Shown here piece by piece: positions 1 through 8,107 of a DNA stretch of 64,000 nt. How positions within the stretch are numbered: position 1 is the stretch's first letter; every line of letters starts with the position of its first letter. The stretch is from Clavibacter capsici (GTDB lineage Bacteria; Actinomycetota; Actinomycetes; Actinomycetales; Microbacteriaceae): NCBI RefSeq assembly GCF_001280205.1, contig NZ_CP012573.1, positions 1,612,001 through 1,676,000 of the forward strand. Direction: 5' to 3'. The notes beneath the pieces were generated by a model. That model saw only the letters and a program-made list of their open reading frames with translations. It made no database searches and had not been told where the DNA came from. A program made the position numbers and the translations under genes.

Positions 1-813
1 TGGCTCTCCATCCGCCGCGCCGCGGAGCTGACCGACACCCTCGCCGCCAACCCGCAGGTGCAGTGGGTGCAGCTGCCCTTCGCGGGCGTCGATGCCTTCG
101 CCGACACGCTGCGGGAGTGCGACCGGCCCGACCTCGTCTGGACGAGCGCGAAGGGCGCCTACTCCCAGCCCGTGGCCGAGCACGCCCTCGCGCTGACCCT
201 CGCGGCGCTACGGCAGCTGCCCGAGCGCGCCCGCGCCACCTCCTGGGGATCCTCGGCGGGCCTCTCGCTCTACGGGTCCGAGGTCGTGGTGGTCGGGGCC
301 GGCGGCATCGCGCTGGAGTACATCCGGCTGCTCGCCCCGTTCGACTGCACCGTCACGGTCGTGCGCCGCAGCGGCGACCCCGTCGAGGGCGCCGACCGCA
401 CGGTCACCGCCGACCGGCTCGACGAGGTCCTGCCGGGCGCCGACGTGGTCATGCTCGCCGCGGCCAGCACGGACGACACCGCCGGCCTCATCGGCGCGCC
501 GCAGCTCCGGGCGATGAAGGACACGGCCGTCCTCGTCAACATCGCGCGCGGCGCCCTCGTCGACCCGGACGCGCTGCTCGAGGCGCTGCGCACGGGCGCG
601 ATCCACGGGGCCGGCCTCGACGTGACGTCTCCCGAGCCGCTCCCGGACGACCACCCGCTGTTCTCCGAGCCGCGCTGCCTCGTCACGCCGCACACGGCCG
701 ACACCCCGGACATGGTGCGGCCGCTGCTGGCCGAGCGGATCCGCCTCAACACGGAGGCGTTCACGCGCACGGGCGACTTCGTCGGCATCGTCGAGCCGTC
801 GTCGGGCTACTGA
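1..813 (+). CDS. D-isomer-specific 2-hydroxyacid dehydrogenase (5' end outside window)
   Basis: The frame is open from base 1, so the gene begins left of the window; only about 270 residues are visible. The protein should reduce or oxidise a 2-hydroxy/2-keto acid with NAD(P)H in the cytosol. Visible family features are the nucleotide-binding glycine motif VVVVGAGGIALEY, the NIARGALVD segment that carries the catalytic Arg, and the late TPHTADTP segment with the catalytic His. The substrate cannot be told from sequence. The next gene starts 39 nt downstream and may be co-transcribed. Confidence 0.85.
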   Translation, partial: WLSIRRAAELTDTLAANPQVQWVQLPFAGVDAFADTLRECDRPDLVWTSAKGAYSQPVAEHALALTLAALRQLPERARATSWGSSAGLSLYGSEVVVVGAGGIALEYIRLLAPFDCTVTVVRRSGDPVEGADRTVTADRLDEVLPGADVVMLAAASTDDTAGLIGAPQLRAMKDTAVLVNIARGALVDPDALLEALRTGAIHGAGLDVTSPEPLPDDHPLFSEPRCLVTPHTADTPDMVRPLLAERIRLNTEAFTRTGDFVGIVEPSSGY

Positions 814-852
814 TCCCGAGGGGCGGCCGGCGCGTCGTCCGTTCCCCGTAGG

Positions 853-1893
853 GTGATCGACGTGATGACGCCCGAGGAAGCCGCCGTGCCCGAGGTCTCG
901 ATGTGGGCGGGCGGCTACACGGCCGACGGCGGGGGATCCGGCATCGGCATCACGGGCCTGGTTGTCGATCCCCTCACGGGCGACCTCGCGGTCGTCGGCA
1001 CGGCGGTCGAGACGCCGTCGCCCTCGTTCCTCCTCGCGCGCGGCGACATGCTCTACGCGGTGGGCGAGGCCTCCGGTCGCGTCGAGGCGTTCCGCCGCGG
1101 CCCCGGCGGCTCGCTGCAGTGGGCAGGCGGGCAGCCGAGCGGCGGATCCGGCCCCTGCCACCTGCACGTCGTCGACGACCTGCTCCTCACCTCGCACTAC
1201 GGCGACGGCACCGTCGCTGTGCACCCGCTCGCCGCCGACGGCACGATCGCCGAGGCGACGCAGCTCCTCCCCGCGACGGGTTCCGGTCCCCGCCCGCAGC
1301 AGGACGGGCCGCACGCGCACAGCACGCTGCACGTCGGCGGCGGCACGGTGCTCAGCGCCGACCTCGGCACCGACACGGTCCACGTGCACGCCCTCCGCGA
1401 CGGGCGCCTCGACCGCGTCGCGGGCGTCGCGCTGCCCGCCGGCACGGGCCCGCGGCACCTCGCGCTCCTCGCCTCCGGCCGCGTGCTGGTGGTCGGCGAG
1501 CTCGACGGCACGCTGCACGCGCTCGAGGGGGCGGGCTCCTCGTGGCGCGTCGCCGCCTCCGCGCCGTGCGCCGCGGTGCCCGACCCGCGCGACTCGGCGG
1601 CCGAGGTGCAGGTCTCCGCGGACGGGCGCCTCGCGTACGTCGGGCTGCGCGGGTCCGAGCGGATCGCCGTCGTCGGCATCGGGGAGGACGGCGCGCTCGC
1701 GCCCGTGACCGCGTTCGACTGCGGCGGCGCCGTGCCCCGCCACCACGCGCTCCTGGACGACCGCCTGCACGTGGCGAACCAGGGATCCGGCACGGTCGCG
1801 TCGTTCCGGCTGGACCCGGCCACCGGGCTGCCCGCGGGCGCGCCCACGATCATCGCCGTGCCGAGCCCCACGTACCTGCTGCCCGTCGGCTGA
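853..1893 (+). CDS. Lactonase-family beta-propeller protein (6-phosphogluconolactonase-like)
   Basis: This 346-residue protein resembles the YbhE/Pgl-type seven-bladed propeller lactonases: repeated blades with GTG/GSGPRH-like turns (for example SGPCHLHV, GTGPRHLALL and PRHHALL) and a C-terminal NQGSGTVASFRLDP segment. Family members hydrolyse 6-phosphogluconolactone or related sugar lactones. No signal peptide is visible, so it is probably cytosolic. The GTG start was chosen because it opens the frame 39 nt after the preceding dehydrogenase; an ATG four codons on is also possible. The actual substrate is uncertain. Confidence 0.8.
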   Translation: MIDVMTPEEAAVPEVSMWAGGYTADGGGSGIGITGLVVDPLTGDLAVVGTAVETPSPSFLLARGDMLYAVGEASGRVEAFRRGPGGSLQWAGGQPSGGSGPCHLHVVDDLLLTSHYGDGTVAVHPLAADGTIAEATQLLPATGSGPRPQQDGPHAHSTLHVGGGTVLSADLGTDTVHVHALRDGRLDRVAGVALPAGTGPRHLALLASGRVLVVGELDGTLHALEGAGSSWRVAASAPCAAVPDPRDSAAEVQVSADGRLAYVGLRGSERIAVVGIGEDGALAPVTAFDCGGAVPRHHALLDDRLHVANQGSGTVASFRLDPATGLPAGAPTIIAVPSPTYLLPVG

Positions 1894-1911
1894 CGCCCGT
1901 CCGCGCGCGCC

Positions 1912-2289
1912 TCAGCGCAGCAGCAGGGGAGCCGCCGCCCGGATCTCCTCCTCGACGCCGAGCCCCCGCCACCCCGCCGCGGTGAACGCCCTCCCGCCCA
2001 CGCCGTTCCGGTCCATCAGCGCGAAGCCGACGGCGCGGATGCCCGAGTAGGCGATGAGCACGGGCCGCGCGGGGTCCGTGACCAAGGCGACGACGCGATC
2101 CCGGCGCGCCTCGAGCACCGGCAGCGCATCGGCGGGGGTGTCGTCGGGGCGCGGGGCCACGGCCGCGTCGACGGGATCCGCGTGGGGATCGCCGGCCGCC
2201 GCGCCCCGCTCCCGGTGGTCCTCCTCGAGCAGCGCCCACAGCCGGTCGACGTCGTTCGGCCGCGCCTGCACGACCTCGAACATGCCCAT
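1912..2289 (-). CDS. Small hypothetical protein, possibly GNAT-like
   Basis: A 125-residue protein of unknown function. Its start (MFEVVQARPNDVDRLWALLEEDH) resembles the beta1-alpha1 opening of GNAT acetyltransferases, and the middle (VLIAYSGIRAVGFALMDRNG) resembles a GNAT strand pair, but it is too short for a complete acetyltransferase and I see no clear acetyl-CoA-binding Q/RxxGxG/A motif. It is divergent from the peptide cluster, with its start 62 bp from the palindrome at 2352, so the same operator might affect it. The ATG at 2283 is an alternative start. Confidence 0.5.
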   Translation of the reverse strand: MGMFEVVQARPNDVDRLWALLEEDHRERGAAAGDPHADPVDAAVAPRPDDTPADALPVLEARRDRVVALVTDPARPVLIAYSGIRAVGFALMDRNGVGGRAFTAAGWRGLGVEEEIRAAAPLLLR

Positions 2290-2351
2290 GCGCCGACGCT
2301 ACCTGTGGACAGCGCGCGGCGTCCTCGCTCCCGCGGCCCTACCGTGCTCGC

Positions 2352-2370
2352 GTTGAGAACCGTTCTCAAC
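2352..2370. promoter_or_regulatory. Perfect 9-1-9 palindrome, putative Zur/Fur-family operator
   Basis: The site reads GTTGAGAAC-C-GTTCTCAAC, a perfect 9-bp inverted repeat around one base, lying 22 nt upstream of the peptide gene's ATG. The inner TGAGAAC-n-GTTCTCA has the layout of actinobacterial Zur boxes (TGANAAT-n-ATTNTCA type). From position it should control the peptide cluster, perhaps also the divergent small gene. That it is a Zur site is inference from motif shape and from the metallophore-type importer in the cluster. Confidence 0.6.
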
Positions 2371-2392
2371 AGCAGAGAGAGAGGATGCCGAG

Positions 2393-2581
2393 ATGATCGA
2401 CGTCTCCATCACCAGGATCGCCGGCGACGACGTGCTGAGCGCGCCGCAGGGACCGGGCACGAACGCCCTCGTCCACAACCCCTTCGCCGTCGAGGCGATC
2501 GCCGGCGACGACGTGCTCAGCGCGCCGCAGGGACCGGGCACGAACGCCCTCGTCCACAACCCCTTCGCTCTCCAGGACTAG
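2393..2581 (+). CDS. RiPP precursor-like peptide with two tandem repeats
   Basis: A 62-residue peptide made of two copies of a 24-residue unit (residues 9-32 and 36-59, period 27), each starting IAGDDVLSAPQG and ending NALVHNPFA. Only eight residues precede the first copy and three follow the last. There is no cysteine; Ser16/43 and Thr23/50 are the only repeat residues a cyclodehydratase could heterocyclise, and His28/55 is a possible metal ligand. A purine-rich SD (GAGAGAGAGG) ends 8 nt before the ATG. It sits first in a cluster with an E1-like/RRE protein and two YcaO proteins, so it is most likely the precursor of a modified peptide. The leader/core boundary is unclear, and the match to any known peptide class is not evident to me. 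Confidence 0.8.
   Translation: MIDVSITRIAGDDVLSAPQGPGTNALVHNPFAVEAIAGDDVLSAPQGPGTNALVHNPFALQD
2416..2568 (+). repeat. 72-bp direct repeat inside the peptide gene
   Basis: Two 72-bp copies (2416-2487 and 2497-2568) start 81 bp apart and differ at one base (a synonymous G/C in a Leu codon). Such identity, including third positions, points to recent duplication or continuing gene conversion. Confidence 0.95.
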
Positions 2582-2591
2582 GAGAGGGAAG

Positions 2592-2621
2592 CCGGCCGGC
2601 GCGCGACGGCGCGCCGGCCGG
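2592..2621 (+). terminator. Strong hairpin between peptide gene and modification genes (attenuator-like)
   Basis: A perfect 13-bp stem (2592-2604 with 2609-2621, all G/C) closes on a 4-nt loop just after the peptide stop codon. There is no T-tract, so it may act as a partial terminator or as an RNA-stabilising 3' end that lets the peptide be made in excess over its enzymes, as is common in RiPP operons. Function is inferred. Confidence 0.6.
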
Positions 2622-2680
2622 GACGACGCCCGTCCGCATCCGCCGCCCGGCCCGCCGCCGCACACCGAACGTGAGACCCG

Positions 2681-3544
2681 ATGCTCCGCCTCGCCCCGCA
2701 CCACCGCCTCTACCGCGTCGACGCCGACGAGTGGCGGCACGTCACCCCCGCCCTCGACTTCCACCGCGTGAGCGGACCCGACGCCCTCGTGGCGGACGTG
2801 GCCGCGCGCCTCTCGGGCGACGGCGTCCCGGATCCCGACGACGTCGGGGCGCCTGCTGCGGAGGATCCCGGCGCGCCCCTCGTGCGCCTGCTCCGGGACG
2901 GCGGCGCCCTCTCGGCCTCCCTCGACGACGTGCCGCGGCCGCTGCCCGGCACCGGCGACGTGGCGATCCAGGGCACCGGACCCGTCGCCGACGCGCTCGT
3001 CGCGCTGCTCGGCGACCGCGCCGCCCGCATCTCCCCGGACGACGACGTCCCGGCGACCGCATGCGCCCTCGTCTCCCTCGCCCCCGAGCAGCCCGACGCC
3101 GCCTGGTCCGCGCTCGGCCCCGAGCTCGCGCGCACGGGGCTGCCCTGGCACCGCGTGCACCAGGAGGGCGAGCTCCTCGTCGTCGGGCCGCTCCAGGCCC
3201 CGGGCGGCCCGGGCGCCGTGACCTACGCCGACTACCGCGGCCGCCGCCGCGCCGCCCACCGCGTGGTCGAGGAGCTCGACCGGCTCTGGGCCGAGGCGGA
3301 CGCGCGCGCCGCCGCGGGCGTCGCGCCGCCGTGGGCCTGGCACGGGGTGGGCACGGGCGCCGCGGCCATCGCCGCGGGCGTCGTGCTCGACGAGCTCGCC
3401 GCGCACCTGTCGTCCGACGGCGCGGCCGGGCCCGGCATCCGGTACGAGCACACCATCGCGCTCGCGACCGGGCTGCTGGAGCGCCACCCCGTGCTGCCGC
3501 TGCCCGTGGACCTCGCCGACCTGCCCGTCGCAGGCGACCGGTGA
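2681..3544 (+). CDS. TOMM-type E1-like partner protein with predicted RRE (leader-peptide binding)
   Basis: This 287-residue protein resembles the ThiF/E1-like partner of azoline-forming YcaO enzymes. The N-terminus (LAPHHRLYRVDADEWRHVTP) looks like the winged RiPP recognition element that binds the precursor leader. The middle (residues about 90-190) is a reduced E1-like fold with GPVADALVALL, and the segment HRVHQEGELLVVGPL is typical of this family. Cysteines that bind structural zinc in many relatives are missing after GPL (the text reads PGGPGAVTYADYRGRRR). Its expected job is to present the peptide to YcaO. The last 4 nt overlap the GTG of the next gene. Confidence 0.72.
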   Translation: MLRLAPHHRLYRVDADEWRHVTPALDFHRVSGPDALVADVAARLSGDGVPDPDDVGAPAAEDPGAPLVRLLRDGGALSASLDDVPRPLPGTGDVAIQGTGPVADALVALLGDRAARISPDDDVPATACALVSLAPEQPDAAWSALGPELARTGLPWHRVHQEGELLVVGPLQAPGGPGAVTYADYRGRRRAAHRVVEELDRLWAEADARAAAGVAPPWAWHGVGTGAAAIAAGVVLDELAAHLSSDGAAGPGIRYEHTIALATGLLERHPVLPLPVDLADLPVAGDR

Positions 3545-5190
3545 TCGGCGCTCCGGACTTCGCGGTGCCGCTCCGCGCGTCCGACGGGACCGTGCTCGTG
3601 CACGACGCGCACGTGCCCGCCGACGCCGGGACGGACGGCGTCCCGCGCGTGCCGTGCGTCGTCACGCGCACGCCGTACGGCCGCTCGCGCCACCTCGAGG
3701 AGGGGCGCGCCTGGCGCGCGCGCGGCCTCGCGTACGTGGTGCAGGACGTCCGCGGCCGCCACGACTCCGGCGGGACGTGGACGCCGTACGTCGGGGAGCG
3801 CGCCGACGGCGCCGCGCTCGTCGACTGGATCACGGACCAGCCGTGGAGCGACGGCCGCGTGGTGGCGTACGGCGGCTCCTACTCCGGCTTCACCGCGTGG
3901 GCGATGGCGGTCGAGCGCCCCGCCGCGGTCCGCGCCGTCGTCTCGCTCGGGCCGTCCATGTCGCTCGCGCGCACCAAGTTCGGCGGGGGCGGGATCCTCC
4001 GGCTCGCCGAGCACGCGTCCTGGTGGCTCGAGCGCGGCGACGCCCGCACGAGCCGCGACGGCCTCGCCGCGCTCGTCTTCCGGGAGCGGCCGGGGATCCT
4101 CCGCCACCTCCCCGTCGTGGACCTGCCCCGCGCGCTCGGCGCGCACCTGCCGTCGTGGCGCCGGATCGTGGAGGACGGGCCGGACGCGGTGACGGGGGAG
4201 GAGATCACCGCCGACGACCTCGCCGCCCTCCCCGCCGCGACGCTGCACGTGGGCGGCTGGCACGACCTGCTGCTGCCCGAGACGCTCGAGCAGCACCGGG
4301 CGGCGGGATCCGGCGCGCCCGGCACGCCCGCGCACCTCCTGGTCGGCCCGTGGGAGCACGACCTCGCGGGCAGCGCCTCCGGCCGGATCGGCGACCTCGA
4401 CCACGGCGACGACGCCGTGATCCCGTGGGGGCGGATGCTCGTCGACTGGATCCGCGACGCGCTCGACGGGTCCCTCCCGCCCCGGCGCGCCGAGGTGCAC
4501 GTCCGCGGATCCGGCTGGGAGCGGCACGACGACTGGCCTCCGCCGCACGTGCCCACGCGCGTGGAGTGGACCGCGGGCGGCGAGGTCGCCTTCGTCCACG
4601 ATCCCCGGGATCCGCGCCCGTCGCGCCACCCGGGCGTCGACCGACGCGCGCTCGCGTCGCGGCCGGACGCCGTGCGGGCCACCTCCGTGCCGCTCGCCGC
4701 GCCGCTCCGGCTGACGGGCGACGTCGCCGTCGAGCTGACGAGCGCATCCGCCGCCCCGGGCGTCGACTGGGTCGCGAGGCTCCTCGCCCGGGACGCCGAC
4801 GGCTCCGAGCAGGAGCTCGCCGTGGGCGAGACGACCGTCGCCGGCCCGCACGACGCGCTCCGGGTCGCCGTGCCGCTCGGGCCCGTCGCGGCCGTCCTCC
4901 CCGCGGGCACGACGCTCGTGCTGGAGCTCGCGGGCGCCGACGTGCCGCGCCTCGCGCGGAACCTCGGCGGGCCGCCCGCGGAGCGGTGCACCTCGACGCG
5001 CCAGGAGCCCGTGCGGCAGGGAGTGCGCGTGGACGCGGCCACGCCGCTCGCGCTCGTGCTGCCGATCGCCGACGGCGCGGTGCCGACGCCCGACGCGGTC
5101 CGGATCGCCGGCGCGTCCGAGGCCCCCGTGCCGCACGCTCCGACGACGCCGGGCGTCGCGTCGGACCCGTCGACGGAGGCGGCATCGTGA
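3541..5190 (+). CDS. CocE/NonD-family hydrolase (X-Pro dipeptidyl-peptidase-like)
   Basis: A 549-residue serine hydrolase of the cocaine esterase/X-Pro dipeptidyl-peptidase family. Visible are RTPYGR (Tyr about 46, oxyanion side), QDVRGRHDSGG (68-78), the nucleophile motif GGSYSG with Ser113, GGWHD (catalytic Asp region), GPWEHD (catalytic His) and a C-terminal jelly-roll domain. No signal peptide is seen. Start GTG overlaps the upstream stop (GTGA). In this operon it may remove the leader or trim the Pro-containing repeats (APQGPG, HNPFA), or act on the finished product; that role is inference. Confidence 0.82.
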   Translation: MIGAPDFAVPLRASDGTVLVHDAHVPADAGTDGVPRVPCVVTRTPYGRSRHLEEGRAWRARGLAYVVQDVRGRHDSGGTWTPYVGERADGAALVDWITDQPWSDGRVVAYGGSYSGFTAWAMAVERPAAVRAVVSLGPSMSLARTKFGGGGILRLAEHASWWLERGDARTSRDGLAALVFRERPGILRHLPVVDLPRALGAHLPSWRRIVEDGPDAVTGEEITADDLAALPAATLHVGGWHDLLLPETLEQHRAAGSGAPGTPAHLLVGPWEHDLAGSASGRIGDLDHGDDAVIPWGRMLVDWIRDALDGSLPPRRAEVHVRGSGWERHDDWPPPHVPTRVEWTAGGEVAFVHDPRDPRPSRHPGVDRRALASRPDAVRATSVPLAAPLRLTGDVAVELTSASAAPGVDWVARLLARDADGSEQELAVGETTVAGPHDALRVAVPLGPVAAVLPAGTTLVLELAGADVPRLARNLGGPPAERCTSTRQEPVRQGVRVDAATPLALVLPIADGAVPTPDAVRIAGASEAPVPHAPTTPGVASDPSTEAAS

Positions 5191-6562
5191 GCGCCTCCGA
5201 CCTCGTCGACGCGCGCACCGGCCTCATCACCGCGCTCGCGCGCCAGCCCGCCGATCCCCGGCTGCCCTTCGCGTGGGTCGGCCACGGCGCCACGGTCTCC
5301 CGCGCCGACCGCTTCGCGCCCTGGCGCGCGGACGGCTTCGGCTTCGGCGCGTCGTCGGGCGATCCCGTGCCCGCGCGCCTGGCCGCGTGCGGGGAGGCCG
5401 TCGAGCGGTACTGCGGCAACGCGGTGCCGGAGCGCCTCGTCCGCGGATCCCACGCCTCGCTCACCGCGGGCGGCGCACGCGCGGTGGATCCCGAGGACCT
5501 CGCCCTGTACTCCGCCGCCCAGCACGCCGCGCCGGGCTTCCCCTTCCGCCCCTTCACGCGGCGCGACGAGGTGCTCTGGGCGCCCGGCGTCGACCTGCAC
5601 GACGGCGGCCCGTGCTCGTCCCCGCCTCCCTCGCGTGGCTCGACTTCGTGCACGGATCCCGCGCCGGCGAGGTGCCGCGCCACTCGCTCGCCTACTCGGG
5701 CATCGCGGCGGGATCCGACCGGCGCATGGCCGTCGGCAACGCGCTCGAGGAGCTGCGGGAGCGCGACGCCGCGGCGATCTGGTGGGCGAGCGGCGCCTCC
5801 ACGCGCGCGCTCGACGACGGCGGCCGGATCACCGGCGCGCTGGGCTGGGCGGAGGACGACGCGACGCCGGACGTCCGCGTGCGCCTCCTGGAGATCCCGT
5901 CGGAGTCGCCCGCGCCGGTGGTCGCCGCCTTCCTCGAGGAGGAGCACGAGGACGGATCCCGCATGGTCGCGTTCGGCAGCGCCTGCCGGTCGACGCCCGA
6001 GCGCGCCGCGACCAAGGCCCTCGTGGAGGCGCTCGGCCTGCTGCAGCTCACCCGGCAGCTCGTGGATCCGGCGAGCGAGGTGTGGCGGGCCGTCCGCGCC
6101 GGCGGGATCGAGGAGCACGTCTTCCTGCCGTACCGCGCCGACCGGCGCTACCTCGACGACGTCGGCCCCGGCTACGCGCGCCTCACCGACCTGCCGCCCG
6201 TGGCGCAGCTGCACCTCGACCCGCGGATGAACGGCGCGCACCTCGACCGGCTGCGGCCCGCGGCGTCCGTGCCGCTCGACGCGCTCCCGCGGATCGACGC
6301 CGCCGACCCGCTCGACGCGCACCTGGAGGCGCTCGCCCGCGAGGGGCTCCGCGCGGTCGCCGTCGACCTCACGACGCCCGACGTGCGGCTCGCCGGCCTC
6401 GAGGTGGTCCGCGTCGTCGTGCCGGGGCTCGTGGGCAACGGGCCGCCGGCGTACCCGCTCCGCGGATCCGACCGCTACCGGGAGGTGCCGCGCCGCCTCG
6501 GCCTGGACCGGATCCCCGCGAGCGCCGTCGACCTCGTCCCCGACCCGATCCCGCTCGCATGA
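5187..6562 (+). pseudogene. YcaO-domain protein, frameshifted (putative cyclodehydratase 1)
   Basis: Two reading frames together encode a complete YcaO protein of about 458 residues. Residues up to about 141 (GTG at 5187, SD GGAGG at 5175) are in one frame and contain GEAVERYCGN with Mg/ATP-binding glutamates; from 5612 the next frame continues with VLVPASLAWLDF and the segment ALEELRERDAAAIWW. Aligned with the paralogue downstream, one base is missing at 5607-5611. The C-terminus (PDPIP) keeps the PxPxP signature of azoline-forming YcaOs. Unshifted translation would run in the wrong frame to 6230. It could be a true mutation, a sequencing error or, less likely, programmed frameshifting. Confidence 0.75.
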
Positions 6563-6570
6563 GAGGCCCG

Positions 6571-7887
6571 ATGAGTCCCGCCCCCACCCCCGCCGACCTG
6601 GTGGACGCGCGCACCGGCGTCGTCCGCCGCATCGAGCCGCGCGCGACGCCCGCGCACTTCCCGCCCGCCTTCGCGCTCGCGCACGCCGTGCTCGCCGACT
6701 CGTCCGCGCACTGCCCGTGGGCGTCCGACGCGTCCGGCGCGGGCCACGCCTTCGCGGATCCGGACGCCGTGCTCGGCGCCGCCGTCGGCGAGGCGGTCGA
6801 GCGGTACTGCGGCAACCTCGTGCCCGCGGGCCTCGTGCGCGCCTCGGCCCGCGAGCTGCGCGCCGTCGGGCGGGCCGTGCTGGATCCGGCCGACCTCGCG
6901 CTCTACTCCGCCGCCCAGCACGCGACCGGACGCCTGCCCGTCGCGCCCCTCGACCAGGACGCCGTCGTGGACTGGACGGAGGCCGCGCGCGTCGGCGCCG
7001 ACGGGCACCTGCTCGTCCCCGCGTCGCTCGTCTGGGTGTCGCACGCGCTCCTCGTGCCGCCCGCGGTGCACCCGATCATGCAGGCCGGGCTCGCCACCGG
7101 GAGGTCCCGGGAGGAGGCGCTCTGGGGCGGCCTCGGCGAGGTGCTCGAGCGCGAGGCGATGACCCGCGCGTGGACGGACGGCGAGGGGTTCGTCGAGCTG
7201 GACGTCCCGCGGGCTCTGCACGACCTCGCCCGCGGGCCCGCCGACGCGCTCACCTGCCGCTGGCTGCTGCTCCCGAGCGAGGTCCCGATGCCCGTCGTCG
7301 GCGCGCTCGTGTCCGACGCCCGCACCGGGTACCTCACCCTCGGCATGGCGAGCGGCGGCCGGCCGATGCGCGCCGCCCGCAAGGCGCTGGGGGAGGCGCT
7401 GCAGCTGCAGCTCTTCCAGGCGGACCTCGACGATCCGGCCGGCCCCTACATGGCCGCGGCCCGCCGCCCCGGGAGCCCGCTGCGGCCCTGGCGCGCCGAC
7501 CGCGCCTACGGCCGGTCGTATAGGCCCGACCTCTCCGACGTCGTCGACTACGGCTGCCACCTGCAGCTGCACCTCGACCCCGCCGTGCAGCGCGCCTTCC
7601 TCGACGAGCTGGAGCGGTCGATCACCGGCCGCCGGGCGCTGGCCGACGTCGACGACCGCTGGGACGGGCCGGCGCGCCTGCCGGGGCTCGTCGACGCGCT
7701 GCGGTCCCGGGGCCGGGAGGTGCTCGCGGTCGACGTGACCCTGCCGGAGGTCCGACGCGCCGGGCTGCACGTGACGCGCGTGATCGTGCCCGGCCTCCGC
7801 TCGAACGCGCCGCACGCGCTGCCCTTCCTCGGGGGGCCGGATCCCGCGCCTCCCCGGCCCGCGCGGCCGGTGCCGCTCCCGCACTGA
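6571..7887 (+). CDS. YcaO-domain cyclodehydratase-like protein 2
   Basis: An intact 438-residue YcaO protein, expected to use ATP to phosphorylate a peptide backbone amide and close a heterocycle on Ser/Thr/Cys. Visible: GEAVERYCGN (73-82), a QAGLATG nucleotide-binding turn (171-177), GLGEVLEREAM (187-197) and a C-terminal PVPLP, the proline-rich tail typical of azoline-forming members. It is a clear paralogue of the preceding gene (shared DLVDARTG, GEAVERYCGN and DLALYSAAQHA). ATG 6571 has an SD-like GAGAGG just upstream; ATG 6559, overlapping the previous stop, is the alternative. With the neighbouring copy broken, this may be the only active YcaO here. Confidence 0.82.
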   Translation: MSPAPTPADLVDARTGVVRRIEPRATPAHFPPAFALAHAVLADSSAHCPWASDASGAGHAFADPDAVLGAAVGEAVERYCGNLVPAGLVRASARELRAVGRAVLDPADLALYSAAQHATGRLPVAPLDQDAVVDWTEAARVGADGHLLVPASLVWVSHALLVPPAVHPIMQAGLATGRSREEALWGGLGEVLEREAMTRAWTDGEGFVELDVPRALHDLARGPADALTCRWLLLPSEVPMPVVGALVSDARTGYLTLGMASGGRPMRAARKALGEALQLQLFQADLDDPAGPYMAAARRPGSPLRPWRADRAYGRSYRPDLSDVVDYGCHLQLHLDPAVQRAFLDELERSITGRRALADVDDRWDGPARLPGLVDALRSRGREVLAVDVTLPEVRRAGLHVTRVIVPGLRSNAPHALPFLGGPDPAPPRPARPVPLPH

Positions 7888-8107
7888 CCGCCGCCCGCGT
7901 CGCCGGGCACCGCCGACCGTTCCGCCACCCGACCGAGAGCCGCATGGAACCCACCGCCACGACCCCGTCCCCGCCCGCTGCGCCGACGCCCGCGCCCGCG
8001 TCGCCGCTCCTGCCCGACCGGGGCCCGCACGCCCGGACCGCCGCCCCGTCCCACGCGCGCACGTCCCGTCCGCGCCGGGCCGCGCGCGCCTCGCCCGGCG
8101 GATCCTC

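Noticed and set aside
2393-2581. Lanthipeptide or thiopeptide precursor
   Set aside because: No cysteine and no LanB/LanM-type dehydratase nearby; the enzymes present are YcaO/E1-like.
2182-3540. N-terminal extension of the CocE/NonD frame
   Set aside because: Overlaps the peptide and E1-like genes in another frame and is Arg-rich; the GTG at 3541 overlapping the previous stop fits family length.
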